Source of the DNA: an uncultured Lachnospiraceae bacterium
GTDB taxonomy: Bacteria > Bacillota > Clostridia > Lachnospirales > Lachnospiraceae
Length of the DNA stretch: 42,982 nucleotides
NCBI GenBank assembly: GCA_910578085.1
Contig: CAJTPM010000008.1
Location: 108,797 to 151,778, forward strand
Direction: 5' to 3'
In this document: in pieces, positions 24,259-33,253 of the stretch
Position numbering within the stretch: the stretch's first letter is position 1
How the letters are laid out: each line of letters opens with the position of its first letter
Position numbers and translations under genes: made by a program
The notes under the pieces: model-generated
What the model saw: the letters and a program-made list of their open reading frames with translations, nothing else
Database searches by the model: none
What the model was told of the DNA's origin: nothing

Positions 24259-27200
24259 ATGTTATCATTTGTTTTTGGCGGTTCTGGTTCGGGCAAGAGC
24301 AGTATTTTGCAGCAGAGGATGATCAGAGAATCCATGGAGCATCCCGAAAAGAGGTATCTGTTTCTTGTGCCGGATCAGTTCACCATGGAAACACAGCGTT
24401 CCCTTGTGGAAAAGCATCCCTGGCATGGTATCATGAACATCGATGTTTTGAGCTTTGGCAGGCTGTCATACAGAGTCTTTGAAGAAACCGGCGGAGTATC
24501 TCAGCCGGTTTTAGACGATACGGGGAAAAATCTGATTCTGCGGATCGTGGCGGACCGCTTAAAGCCGGAACTGAATGTGCTGGGCGGTTATCTGAAAAAG
24601 CAGGGCTATATCCATGAGATCAAATCGGCCATCTCGGAATTTATGCAGTATGGTATCGGACTGGCGGAGCTTGATAAAATCATTGAATTTTCAAAAAAGA
24701 GAGGAGCGCTCTGCGGAAAACTGAAGGATCTGGCAGTTTTATACCAGGGTTTTGAGGATTATATCAGGGATCATTACCTGACAAAGGAAGAATCATTACA
24801 GGTGTTATCTGTCAGGATAAAGGATTCTTCCCTGCTGCGGGGGAGCACGGTGGTGTTTGACGGCTTCACCGGGTTTACGCCGGTGCAGATGCAGGTGATT
24901 CGGGAGATTATGGAGGTGGCGGAGAATGTGTATTTTACGCTGCTCTTTGACGGGAAGAGCGATCCGTATAAAGAAGTGGGGGAACAGAATCTGTTTGCTC
25001 TCTCCACAAAGACGCTTGCTTCCCTCGAAAAATGTGCGAAAGAGACGGGGATCGTGCGTGGGGAGGATCTGATTCTTTCGGAGCTTCCCGTAAAGCGGCT
25101 GGCAGAGGCGCCGGCTTTGTCCCATCTGGAACAGAATCTGTTCCGCTACCCGCCGAAAAGTTATTCAGGTGTTCCAGAAGAGATAAAGCTTTCCTTTCTG
25201 CCGGATATGCAGATGGAGGCCAGGTATGCGGCAAGGATGATCAGGCGTCTGATCAGGGAAGAGGGATATCTGTTCCGCGACATCGGTGTGGTCTGCGGAA
25301 GTCTGGAGAACTACGGGACTGTGGTGGAGAGCGAGTTTTCCAAGCTGAATATTCCCTTTTTTATTGACCAGAACAGAGGGATTTTGTTAAATCCTTTTGT
25401 GGAATTCATACGTGCTGCCCTGCGGCTGTACAGCCAGGATTTTTCTGTGGACGCGGTAAATCATTATGTCCGGACAGGGCTGACGGAGCTGTCCTTTGAG
25501 GCTGCCGATGAGTTGGACAATTATATCAGGGAGATGGGCATCCACGGCTTTAACAGGTGGAAAAAACTCTTTACAAGGCTGCCGAAGGCATTAAACGGCA
25601 AAAACCCCTCGGAGGAGGAAAAGACGGAAGGCGCAGAGCTGCTTGAGCGTCTGAATGAGGCGCGGGAGGAGATTCTGAGAAGCAGTGTCTTTTTACGAAA
25701 GATGGGGAAGACTGCGGAGGAGAAAGTGCGCGCCCTGTACGATTTTATCAGGGAGAGCCGTATCCAGGAAAAACTGGCAGCCTTTGAGCGGGAATTTGAG
25801 GAAAACGGGGATCCGGTGCGGGCCAGAGAGTACCATCAGATCTATCCCTTTATCATGGATCTGTTGTCGGAGATCGTGGAGCTGTCCGGTGGGGAGGAAC
25901 TGACGGATCAGGAATTTGCGGAGCTTCTGGATGCGGGATTTACGGAGATGCAGGTGGGAACGATCCCCCAGAATGTGGATCATGTGACCGTGGGGGATAT
26001 GCAGCGGAGCAGACTAAAAGAAATACGGGTGTTATTATTCCTTGGTATCAATGATAACAATATCCCGGGAAATGCCTCAGGCGGCGGTATCCTCTCGGAT
26101 ATTGACAGGGAATTTTTGCAGGATTCCGAGTATGAACTTGCCCCCTCACCGCGGCAGAAGATGTATACCCAGCGTCTGTATCTGTATATGAATATGACAA
26201 AACCGTCAGAAAGACTGTATATGACCTGGGCAGGCTGTGACCAGGATGGAAAGCAGTTAAGGCCGGCCTATCTGATAGAAATGATAAAAAAATTATATCC
26301 TGATTTAAGAATAGGACATCCGGAGGAGGAAAGTGTCTTTGAGCGGCTGGAGACCTGGGAGGACAGCTTTGACTATATGGCACAGGGACTGCGGAAGGCG
26401 GTTTCTGGAGAAATGTCCGGAGTGGAGGAGAGCCCGCTTCGGCAGATGCTTAAGATGATGCAGGGACGTCCTGAGACGGCGGTCACGGCGGAGAAACTGT
26501 TAAGCGGGGCTTTTGCGGGATATAACGAGGAGCGGCTTCCGAAATATCTGGCGCTTGCACTGTGCGGCAGCAGTCTGGTGGGAAGCATTACAAGGCTGGA
26601 AACATTTGCTGCCTGCGCCTATGAGCATTTTCTGCAGTATGAGCTTTCCTTACAGGAGCGGGAGGAGTACCGGTTTGAGGCGCTGGACATGGGAAACATT
26701 TTTCACGGCGTGCTGGCAGAGTTTTCAGAGAGACTGCCGGAGACCGGGTATAGTTGGTTTGATTTTCCAAAGGAGATCGGAGAGCGGCTGTTACAGGAGA
26801 TTATAGAGGCGCAGGCGGCGGCTTACGGCAACGCAGTGCTCTATGAGACGGCGCGGAGCCGGTATGTTCTGGAGCGGATCGGGCGGATTTTGCGGCGCAC
26901 GATTTTTACCCTGCAGTATCAGCTGAAGCAGGGAAAATTCACCCCAAAAAAGTTTGAAATGTCCTTTTCCTCGCTGCAGGATCTGGATGCCGTCAGCGTG
27001 GAGCTGTCGGAGAAAGAGAGGATGAAGCTGATCGGAAGGATCGACAGGCTGGATACATGCGAAGAAAATAACATATGTTATGTTAAGGTGATCGATTACA
27101 AATCAGGAAAACAGAATTTTGATCTTGTGGCGGTTTATCATGGATTGCAGCTGCAGCTTGTGACCTACTTAAACGCTGCTATGGAATATGAGAGGAAGGT

Positions 27201-27690
27201 GCAGCCACACAGGGAGATCGTACCCGCTGGTATTCTCTATTATCACATAGATGATCCGATCCTGGATATCAGAGAGGAAAAGACGCCGGAGGAGATCGGG
27301 GAGGAACTGAAAAAAGTACTGCGCCCGACCGGTATCGTAAATGAAGATGGAGAGATCATTGAAAAAATAGACTCTTCCGCCGGGACGGTAAAGGAAGTGC
27401 TGCCGCTCACCAGAAAGAAGGACGGGAGCTATGCGGCAAATTCTCTGCTGATGAGCAGAGAGAATATAGAGTTGGTGTCCAGGTATGTATCCGGGAAACT
27501 GAAGGAACTGGGAAAGGATATTCTAAACGGTGAGATCGGGATGCGTCCTTACAGCAGGAAGGATGCGGAGGCCTGTACGTATTGCCCTTACGGTAAAGTC
27601 TGCGGATTTGACAGAAAGCTTCCGGGGTGTGAAATGCGGGTGCTGCCGGAGGAGGACAGAGAGACGGTTTTGGGTAAGATGAAAGCCTGA
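24259..27690 (+). CDS. addB: Helicase-exonuclease AddAB, AddB subunit
   Basis: A 1143-residue subunit of the AddAB double-strand break resection enzyme. The Walker A motif GGSGSGKSS is at residues 7-15. The nuclease domain has LIGRIDRLD and VKVIDYKSG near residues 920-950. Four cysteines for the iron-sulfur cluster are present: C786 (FAACAYEHF) and C1106, C1109 and C1115 near the C-terminus, with the C-x2-C-x5-C spacing known from B. subtilis AddB. AddB has no active helicase motor; it recognises Chi and cuts one strand. addA lies downstream behind a 209-base gap holding a large palindrome. Confidence 0.96.
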   Translation: MLSFVFGGSGSGKSSILQQRMIRESMEHPEKRYLFLVPDQFTMETQRSLVEKHPWHGIMNIDVLSFGRLSYRVFEETGGVSQPVLDDTGKNLILRIVADRLKPELNVLGGYLKKQGYIHEIKSAISEFMQYGIGLAELDKIIEFSKKRGALCGKLKDLAVLYQGFEDYIRDHYLTKEESLQVLSVRIKDSSLLRGSTVVFDGFTGFTPVQMQVIREIMEVAENVYFTLLFDGKSDPYKEVGEQNLFALSTKTLASLEKCAKETGIVRGEDLILSELPVKRLAEAPALSHLEQNLFRYPPKSYSGVPEEIKLSFLPDMQMEARYAARMIRRLIREEGYLFRDIGVVCGSLENYGTVVESEFSKLNIPFFIDQNRGILLNPFVEFIRAALRLYSQDFSVDAVNHYVRTGLTELSFEAADELDNYIREMGIHGFNRWKKLFTRLPKALNGKNPSEEEKTEGAELLERLNEAREEILRSSVFLRKMGKTAEEKVRALYDFIRESRIQEKLAAFEREFEENGDPVRAREYHQIYPFIMDLLSEIVELSGGEELTDQEFAELLDAGFTEMQVGTIPQNVDHVTVGDMQRSRLKEIRVLLFLGINDNNIPGNASGGGILSDIDREFLQDSEYELAPSPRQKMYTQRLYLYMNMTKPSERLYMTWAGCDQDGKQLRPAYLIEMIKKLYPDLRIGHPEEESVFERLETWEDSFDYMAQGLRKAVSGEMSGVEESPLRQMLKMMQGRPETAVTAEKLLSGAFAGYNEERLPKYLALALCGSSLVGSITRLETFAACAYEHFLQYELSLQEREEYRFEALDMGNIFHGVLAEFSERLPETGYSWFDFPKEIGERLLQEIIEAQAAAYGNAVLYETARSRYVLERIGRILRRTIFTLQYQLKQGKFTPKKFEMSFSSLQDLDAVSVELSEKERMKLIGRIDRLDTCEENNICYVKVIDYKSGKQNFDLVAVYHGLQLQLVTYLNAAMEYERKVQPHREIVPAGILYYHIDDPILDIREEKTPEEIGEELKKVLRPTGIVNEDGEIIEKIDSSAGTVKEVLPLTRKKDGSYAANSLLMSRENIELVSRYVSGKLKELGKDILNGEIGMRPYSRKDAEACTYCPYGKVCGFDRKLPGCEMRVLPEEDRETVLGKMKA

Positions 27691-27707
27691 GGAATTGATA
27701 GGCGGAC

Positions 27708-27839
27708 GCCCAGGCAGAAAATATCCCTTCCGCAACGCGCTTCCGCTCCGGGCTAAACGTAGCGGCACTAAGCTCGTGAAGGACCTCGCTAAGTGCCGAC
27801 GTTTAGCAGGGGTGCTACAGGGATATTTTCTGCCCGGGC
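27708..27839 (+). repeat. 132-base nested palindrome between addB and addA
   Basis: Outer arms of 21 bases (27708-27728 and 27819-27839, core CAGAAAATATCCCT) match at all but one position. Inner arms GCTAAACGT/ACGTTTAGC (27752-27760 and 27799-27807) are perfect, and a further 10-base pair with one mismatch (27764-27773 and 27788-27797) lies inside. The left spacer between outer and inner arms is longer than the right. No T-run follows, so it is not a standard terminator. It may be a mobile palindromic repeat (REP- or MITE-like) or an mRNA-stability structure. Confidence 0.9.
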
Positions 27840-27899
27840 TGGGTATCGGTTTCTATAACAGTTTTGACTATAGTTTATCGGGAAGGATATCAATAAGAA

Positions 27900-30800
27900 A
27901 TGAAGAGGCAGTTCACAGAAAATCAGGAGCAGGCGATCACGCTGCGGCATAAAAATATATTGGTTTCAGCGGCGGCCGGGAGCGGGAAGACGGCGGTGCT
28001 GGTGGAGCGGATCATCCGTCTGATCAGTGAGGGGGAGCATCCGGCTGATATCGACAGGCTTTTGGTTGTAACGTTTACCAATGCGGCGGCAGCGGAGATG
28101 CGGGAGCGGATCATTGCTGCCATTTCTGAAAAACTGGCGCTTCAGCCGGAAAATGAACATTTGCAGCGACAGTCTGCCCTGATACACAATGCCCAGATCA
28201 CGACGATCCACAGTTTCTGCCTGTTTGTAATCCGTAACCATTTTCAGGAGATTGGTCTGGATCCGGCGTTCCGGGTGGTGGATGAAGGGGAGGCAGGCCT
28301 TCTGATGCAGGAAGTGCTGGAGGAGGTGCTGGAGGAAGCCTTCACAGAGCTGGAGAGAGCGCGGGGAGAGGCGAAGCAGGAGAGCGCGGGCGGAGCAGAG
28401 TCTGTGGAAGAGCGCGGAGAGGATTCCGACAGGATGGAACATCCCTTCCGCAGTCTCGTGGAGGCTTATGGAGCCGGGAAAAGGGACACTGTGCTGGAAG
28501 AGTGTATCCTGTCGTTATACCGTTTTGCCATGAGCTGTCCCTGGCCTTTTGAATGGCTGCGGGAACATGGGGAGGATTATGAGATCCACTCCCTGAGAGA
28601 ACTGAAAAATTCCTCTTTTATGCAATATATTATGGAGTATATGGGGAATTTACTGCCTGAGCTTGCCAGGCAGCTTGAGCAGTGCATCCGGATATGTGAA
28701 AGACCGGACGGGCCTTATATGTACGGAGAAAATCTGGAAAGGAGCTGTACTGCGCTGAAAAGAGCGGCGCAGGCCGGGACTTTCCGGGAATTGCGGGAAG
28801 CTCTGGAAGGGGTGAGCTTTGCCAGGCTTTCTTCAAAAAAGGACGATTCGGTGGATCCGGCGCTGCGGGAGAGGGTAAAACAGATCAGAAACGGTGTAAA
28901 GAAGCAGCTGGAACAGCTGCAGGAGCAGTTTTTCCTGTTGAGCGAGGAGGCGGTTCTTTTGCAGTGTCAGCGGGTATCGCCGGTGGTGAGAGAGCTTGCA
29001 GCGCTGACCATACGTTTTGGAGAGAGATTTGCAGAAAAGAAGCGGGAAAAGAACATGATCGATTTTTCCGATATGGAGCATCTGGCGCTTGAGATCTTGT
29101 GCAGAAGGCGGGAGACGGAAGCGGGGGTTTTGACTGAGCCCACTGCGGCGGCGCTGGAATTGCGGGACTATTTTCAGGAGATCATGATCGATGAGTATCA
29201 GGACAGCAATCTGGTACAGGAGTGTATTTTAAGCTGTATCTCCAGGGAGGCGGCAGGATGCTATAATCGCTTTATGGTGGGAGATGTGAAACAGAGCATC
29301 TACAAGTTCCGTCTGGCGAGACCGGAGCTTTTCATGGAGAAATTTGATACTTATTCGGAAGAGACAGGGGATCTGCGCAGAGTTGATCTGTATCAGAATT
29401 TCCGGAGCAGGCGGGAGGTGCTTTCCAGTGTCAATCTGATATTTGGCAGACTTCTGGCAAAGGATCTGGGTGGTATTGATTACGATGAGAAGGCAAGGCT
29501 TCATTATGGGGCGGTGTACTATGATGAGGCGGGGAAGGCGCTGAAAGCGGCAGAGGAAGTGAGGGCTTCGGACAGGGATGCAGCAGGAAGAGAAAGATCA
29601 GAGAAAGAAAATGCAGAGGGTAGGGCAGTTTGCGGAGAGGTATCAGAAGAGAAAGATACTGTAGCGGGGATCGCAGGCGGAAAGACTTCGAGTGTGGAAG
29701 GGGGAGGCATCAATGAGCTGGATCGGACGGAATTTCTGCTGATAGAAAAGTCAGAAGAGGAAAAAACTGCTCTGGAACAGGAGGCCGAGGTCATCGCTCT
29801 GCGAATCAGACGTCTTCTGCGGGAGATGAAAGTCCTGGGGGAGGATGGAAGGAGCTTGCGCCCTGTACGGTACGGGGATATTGTGATTTTGCTGCGCAGC
29901 GACAACGGCTCGTTTGAGGTATTTGAGGAGGTACTGGGGCGGTGGGGGATTCCCTGTCTGGCCGGTTCTCAGACAGGATATTTCCAGGCTTCCGAGGTAC
30001 AGGTGATGCTGCAGCTTCTGCGGGTGCTTGACAATCCGCTGCAGGATATTCCGTTGTTTGGTGTGTTGAAATCCTGTTTCGCTTCCTTTACGGATGTGGA
30101 GGCAGCTCAGATAACGGCGGCATTTCCGGGAAAGCGTAAGTTGTACAGAAAACTGGAGCTCTACGCGGCGGGGACGGATGAGCTGGCGGAGAAATGCAGA
30201 GCCTTTTTGGATTGGTATCAGAAGCTCAGGCGATGCGCCATATGGCTTTCCGTCAGAGAACTGCTCTCCAAAATCATGGCTGAGAGCCACTATCTGGAGT
30301 ATGTGACGGCCATGCCGGACGGGGAGAGGAGACGGGCAAATGCCCAGATGCTTCTGCAGAAAGCGGCGGCTTTTGAGAAGACAAGCTTTAAGGGCATCTA
30401 TCATTTTATCCGTTATATTGATCAGATCGAGAAATACAATATTGATTTTGGCGAGGCGGGTGTCAGAGAGGAGCAGACAGATGCCGTCAGGATTATGACG
30501 ATCCATAAGAGCAAAGGGCTGGAATTCCCGGTCTGCTTTGTGGCAGGGATGGGGAAAAAGATGAACAGAAGAGATGCTTCCGCTTCGGTGCTTACCGATA
30601 TGGATATGGGCCTGGCGGTGGATGAGGTTGATCCGATCCTGCGGACAAAAAGGCGGACACTCAGAAAGGCGGCACTCTCCAAAAAGATTCTGTTAGACGC
30701 CCAGGCCGAGGAACTGCGTGTCCTGTACGTGGCTTTGACAAGGGCAAAGGAGAAACTGATAATAACGGGTGTTATGGATAATGTGGAAAAATTGCTGAGA

Positions 30801-31952
30801 GAAAAGAGTGGCGTGGGGGAAGATGGGGTGCTGTTGTCCTACTCGGTCAGAAGCAGTGCCGGCAGTTTTCTGGAGCTGATAACAGCCTGCGTTATGGGGA
30901 CAGAAAGTGGGGAGGCCTTGCGGCAGAAGTTTGAGGTAAAAGGAGAGGCCGCAGCAGTAATTCCGGAAGGGGGAATGATCTGTAGAATCGTGAAAAATAC
31001 GGATATCAGAGGGGATATGCTGGCAGAAAACAGCAAAACCATAAATGACGTAGAATCCTTCAAAATGAACTTGCAAAATTGCAAAATAGATGAAAATGTG
31101 ACAGAATTCCTGCAAAATCGATTTGGTTATCGTTATCCTTACAAAAATCTGCAAAAATTATATGCAAAGACTACGGTTTCGGAGCTGAAGATGGCGGCGA
31201 TCCACGATCTGGCAGGGATGGAAAGCGCGGAAATGGCAGGAGAAGGGGAAGAGGCAGGGAAGCTTCTGTTCGAGGAGGAGACGCCGACGCCTTATCTGCC
31301 ATTGTTTTTGCGGAAAGAAGAGGAGGAGAAGATATCCGGGGCGCTGAGAGGAAGCGCCATGCATAAGGTGATGGAGCTGATGGATTTCGGGAAGATCCGG
31401 GGAAATGCGGATGAACAAGGAGAGGATGGGAAGATAAAGAGGAGAACGGCGGAGGAGCCGGGAGAAGGCAGGGAGACAGAGAGCAGAGCGGGATCCGGCA
31501 GCTATGACATGCGGCAGCTGAATGCAGACCTGGAGAGATGGAGCAGTACCGGGCTGTTGTCGGAAGAGTACCGGAAGGCTGTAAATAAAAACAAGATTAA
31601 ATTTTTTATGAACAGTTCCATGGCAAAACGGATGCATCTGGCGGCAAAAGAAGGGAAACTGTGGAAGGAACAGCCTTTTATGCTGGGAATCAGTGCAGAC
31701 CGTCTGTCGGAGGAGTTCCCCGATACGGAGATGGTGATCGTGCAGGGAATCATCGATGTGTTTTTTGAGGAGGATGAAGAGATCGTTCTGTTAGATTACA
31801 AAACAGATGTTATTGATTCGGCGGAGGCGCTGGCAGACAGATATCGGGTGCAGCTGGATTATTATGGGGAGGCGCTTGAGAGACTAACCGGGAAAAAGGT
31901 GAAGGAGAGAGTGCTGTATTCCTTTTATCTGGGGGAGGAAGTGCGGGCGTAG
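27900..31952 (+). CDS. addA: Helicase-exonuclease AddAB, AddA subunit
   Basis: A 1350-residue UvrD-type 3'-5' helicase with a C-terminal nuclease. The Walker A motif AAAGSGKT is at residues 24-31. The DEYQDSN Walker B region, QSIYKFRLA, RIMTIHKSKGLEF and the late helicase motif RVLYVALTRAKEKL follow in order. The nuclease core is QGIIDVFFEED plus VLLDYKTD near the C-terminus. It is longer than the common 1200-1250 residues because of three charged, low-complexity linkers at about residues 150-175, 540-610 and 1165-1200. GGAAGGA lies 12 bases before the ATG, a loose ribosome site. It works with AddB in double-strand break repair. Confidence 0.96.
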   Translation: MKRQFTENQEQAITLRHKNILVSAAAGSGKTAVLVERIIRLISEGEHPADIDRLLVVTFTNAAAAEMRERIIAAISEKLALQPENEHLQRQSALIHNAQITTIHSFCLFVIRNHFQEIGLDPAFRVVDEGEAGLLMQEVLEEVLEEAFTELERARGEAKQESAGGAESVEERGEDSDRMEHPFRSLVEAYGAGKRDTVLEECILSLYRFAMSCPWPFEWLREHGEDYEIHSLRELKNSSFMQYIMEYMGNLLPELARQLEQCIRICERPDGPYMYGENLERSCTALKRAAQAGTFRELREALEGVSFARLSSKKDDSVDPALRERVKQIRNGVKKQLEQLQEQFFLLSEEAVLLQCQRVSPVVRELAALTIRFGERFAEKKREKNMIDFSDMEHLALEILCRRRETEAGVLTEPTAAALELRDYFQEIMIDEYQDSNLVQECILSCISREAAGCYNRFMVGDVKQSIYKFRLARPELFMEKFDTYSEETGDLRRVDLYQNFRSRREVLSSVNLIFGRLLAKDLGGIDYDEKARLHYGAVYYDEAGKALKAAEEVRASDRDAAGRERSEKENAEGRAVCGEVSEEKDTVAGIAGGKTSSVEGGGINELDRTEFLLIEKSEEEKTALEQEAEVIALRIRRLLREMKVLGEDGRSLRPVRYGDIVILLRSDNGSFEVFEEVLGRWGIPCLAGSQTGYFQASEVQVMLQLLRVLDNPLQDIPLFGVLKSCFASFTDVEAAQITAAFPGKRKLYRKLELYAAGTDELAEKCRAFLDWYQKLRRCAIWLSVRELLSKIMAESHYLEYVTAMPDGERRRANAQMLLQKAAAFEKTSFKGIYHFIRYIDQIEKYNIDFGEAGVREEQTDAVRIMTIHKSKGLEFPVCFVAGMGKKMNRRDASASVLTDMDMGLAVDEVDPILRTKRRTLRKAALSKKILLDAQAEELRVLYVALTRAKEKLIITGVMDNVEKLLREKSGVGEDGVLLSYSVRSSAGSFLELITACVMGTESGEALRQKFEVKGEAAAVIPEGGMICRIVKNTDIRGDMLAENSKTINDVESFKMNLQNCKIDENVTEFLQNRFGYRYPYKNLQKLYAKTTVSELKMAAIHDLAGMESAEMAGEGEEAGKLLFEEETPTPYLPLFLRKEEEEKISGALRGSAMHKVMELMDFGKIRGNADEQGEDGKIKRRTAEEPGEGRETESRAGSGSYDMRQLNADLERWSSTGLLSEEYRKAVNKNKIKFFMNSSMAKRMHLAAKEGKLWKEQPFMLGISADRLSEEFPDTEMVIVQGIIDVFFEEDEEIVLLDYKTDVIDSAEALADRYRVQLDYYGEALERLTGKKVKERVLYSFYLGEEVRA

Positions 31953-31994
31953 AAGCAACGTGCAGATGGGGAAATATGATGGGCAGGGGAACTG

Positions 31995-32207
31995 ATGTAC
32001 ACGGCATACAATTACGGCTTTATTCCCGATGAGGAACCGTACTGGCATTATTATGACAAAGGCTTGAATAAAATAAATGATTACCTGCTGGTGATCTACT
32101 GGATAGACAGCACCGTGGATCCGGAGTATACGGAAATCTGGCGGGAAGAACATCCGGATCTGGCGGAGGAGCTGGAACAGGAATATGCCGATAAACTGCA
32201 AAAATAG
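31995..32207 (+). CDS. Small aromatic- and acid-rich protein (unknown)
   Basis: A 70-residue protein with many Tyr and Trp residues in its first half (MYTAYNYGFIPDEEPYWHYY) and an acidic, helical second half. AGGGGAAC lies just upstream of the ATG and the gene is 42 bases after addA, so it may be co-transcribed. No signal peptide or membrane helix is visible. The short frame and balanced composition look like a real gene, but I recognise no family. Confidence 0.55.
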   Translation: MYTAYNYGFIPDEEPYWHYYDKGLNKINDYLLVIYWIDSTVDPEYTEIWREEHPDLAEELEQEYADKLQK

Positions 32208-32217
32208 CAAAAAACCA

Positions 32218-32248
32218 TTGACTCCTGCGTTACGTAATAGTTTATATT
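32218..32248 (+). promoter_or_regulatory. MerR-class promoter with 19-bp spacer
   Basis: TTGACT (32218-32223) and TATATT (32243-32248) are separated by 19 bases. The spacer contains the palindrome TTACGTAA (within GCGTTACGTAATAG). An overlong 19-bp spacer with a central dyad is the hallmark of MerR-family activated promoters. The site lies about 30 bases before the MerR gene, implying autoregulation. Confidence 0.78.
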
Positions 32249-32278
32249 GATGTTACCAGGCAAAAGGAGGATACGTAG

Positions 32279-33004
32279 ATGATGACAGTACATGAAGTGA
32301 GCAGGCTTGCCGGAGTGAGTATACGCACTCTGCAGTATTATGACAAGATCGGTCTTTTGCATCCGACGGGATACACCGATGCGGGATACAGGCTGTATGA
32401 CGATACAGCGCTGGAACGCCTTCAGCACATCTTACTGTTTCGTGAGCTGGAGTTTTCTTTGAAGGATATCAGGATGATCATAAACAGCCCTGACTTTGAC
32501 AGAAATAAGGCGTTGGAACAGCAGATCGAATTACTGATGCTGAAAAAAGAGCATCTGGACAATCTGATAAACTTTGCGCTTGGAATAAAAATGTTAGGAG
32601 TGAGGCACATGGATTTTAAGGCTTTCGACAGAAGCAAACTGGATGAGTATTCCAGACAGGCAAAAGAACTTTATGGGAATACACCGGAATACAAAGAGAT
32701 GAAGGAGAAAATGAAGAACAGGACAGAGGAGGAGGATCATATTATGGCCGACCGTTTTATGCTGTTCTTCAAGGAAGCAGGCGAGATAAAGAATACTGAT
32801 CCGGCATCACCTGAAGCGCAGGATCTTGTAAAGCGGATACAGGATTTCATCACGGAGAATCTTTATACCTGTACCGATAAGATTCTCAGCGGATTGGGAA
32901 AAATGTATTCCGGCGGCGGTGAATTCACCGAAAACATTGACGCATATGGCGGCGCGGGAACGGCAGAATTTGTCGATCAGGCGATTCAGATCTACTGCGG
33001 ATAA
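32279..33004 (+). CDS. MerR-family regulator with TipAS-type ligand domain
   Basis: A 241-residue regulator. The N-terminal winged helix (1-70) has VHEVSRLAGVSIRTLQYYDKIGLLHP, typical of MerR; only its core SIRTLQYYDKIGLL is needed to place it. A coiled-coil dimer helix (about 75-105) follows. The C-terminal domain (about 125-241) resembles the TipAS drug-binding fold, with YGNTPEYKEM and a GLGKMYSGGGEFTENID stretch. ATG 32279 has GGAGG (32266-32270) 8 bases upstream. Members often respond to thiopeptides or other hydrophobic compounds; the ligand here is unknown and no obvious efflux gene lies next to it. Confidence 0.88.
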   Translation: MMTVHEVSRLAGVSIRTLQYYDKIGLLHPTGYTDAGYRLYDDTALERLQHILLFRELEFSLKDIRMIINSPDFDRNKALEQQIELLMLKKEHLDNLINFALGIKMLGVRHMDFKAFDRSKLDEYSRQAKELYGNTPEYKEMKEKMKNRTEEEDHIMADRFMLFFKEAGEIKNTDPASPEAQDLVKRIQDFITENLYTCTDKILSGLGKMYSGGGEFTENIDAYGGAGTAEFVDQAIQIYCG

Positions 33005-33027
33005 GCGGCAGAAAAGCAGGAATTTGG

Positions 33028-33055
33028 GGCATCGGTCATGAAATTGACCGGTGCC
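33028..33055 (+). terminator. Hairpin after the MerR gene
   Basis: GGCATCGGTCA pairs with TGACCGGTGCC around a six-base loop (one mismatch or wobble). A T-rich but interrupted tail (TTGTTCGATATTTT) follows. It lies 24 bases after the stop codon and is probably a moderate terminator separating this gene from clpB. Confidence 0.6.
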
Positions 33056-33134
33056 TTGTTCGATATTTTAAAGAGTTGCACTATGTATGGTAAGTATTTA
33101 AAATAAAATAAATCCACAAAATTTTCAGAAAATT

Positions 33135-33177
33135 TTAGCACTCACCTATTGACGTGGCTAACAAACGGTGTTATCTT
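33135..33177 (+). promoter_or_regulatory. clpB promoter with degenerate CIRCE-like operator
   Basis: TTAGCACTC (33135-33143) is the perfect left arm of CIRCE, the HrcA operator. After exactly nine bases the right arm position reads CGTGGCTAA, matching the canonical arm only in its last five bases. TTGACG (33149-33154) inside the element and TATCTT (33172-33177) are 17 bases apart and may be the promoter; TATAAT at 33177-33182 is an alternative -10 without a -35. No CtsR heptad repeat was seen. Confidence 0.55.
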
Positions 33178-33253
33178 ATAATCGCAACAGGAAAAATAAG
33201 AAAAAATGCGGAAGAAACAACACAGAATAACGGAAAGACAGAGAGGTGCTTTT

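Noticed and set aside
27695..27952. An 85-codon frame between addB and addA
   Set aside because: It is made mainly of the palindrome and overlaps the addA start.
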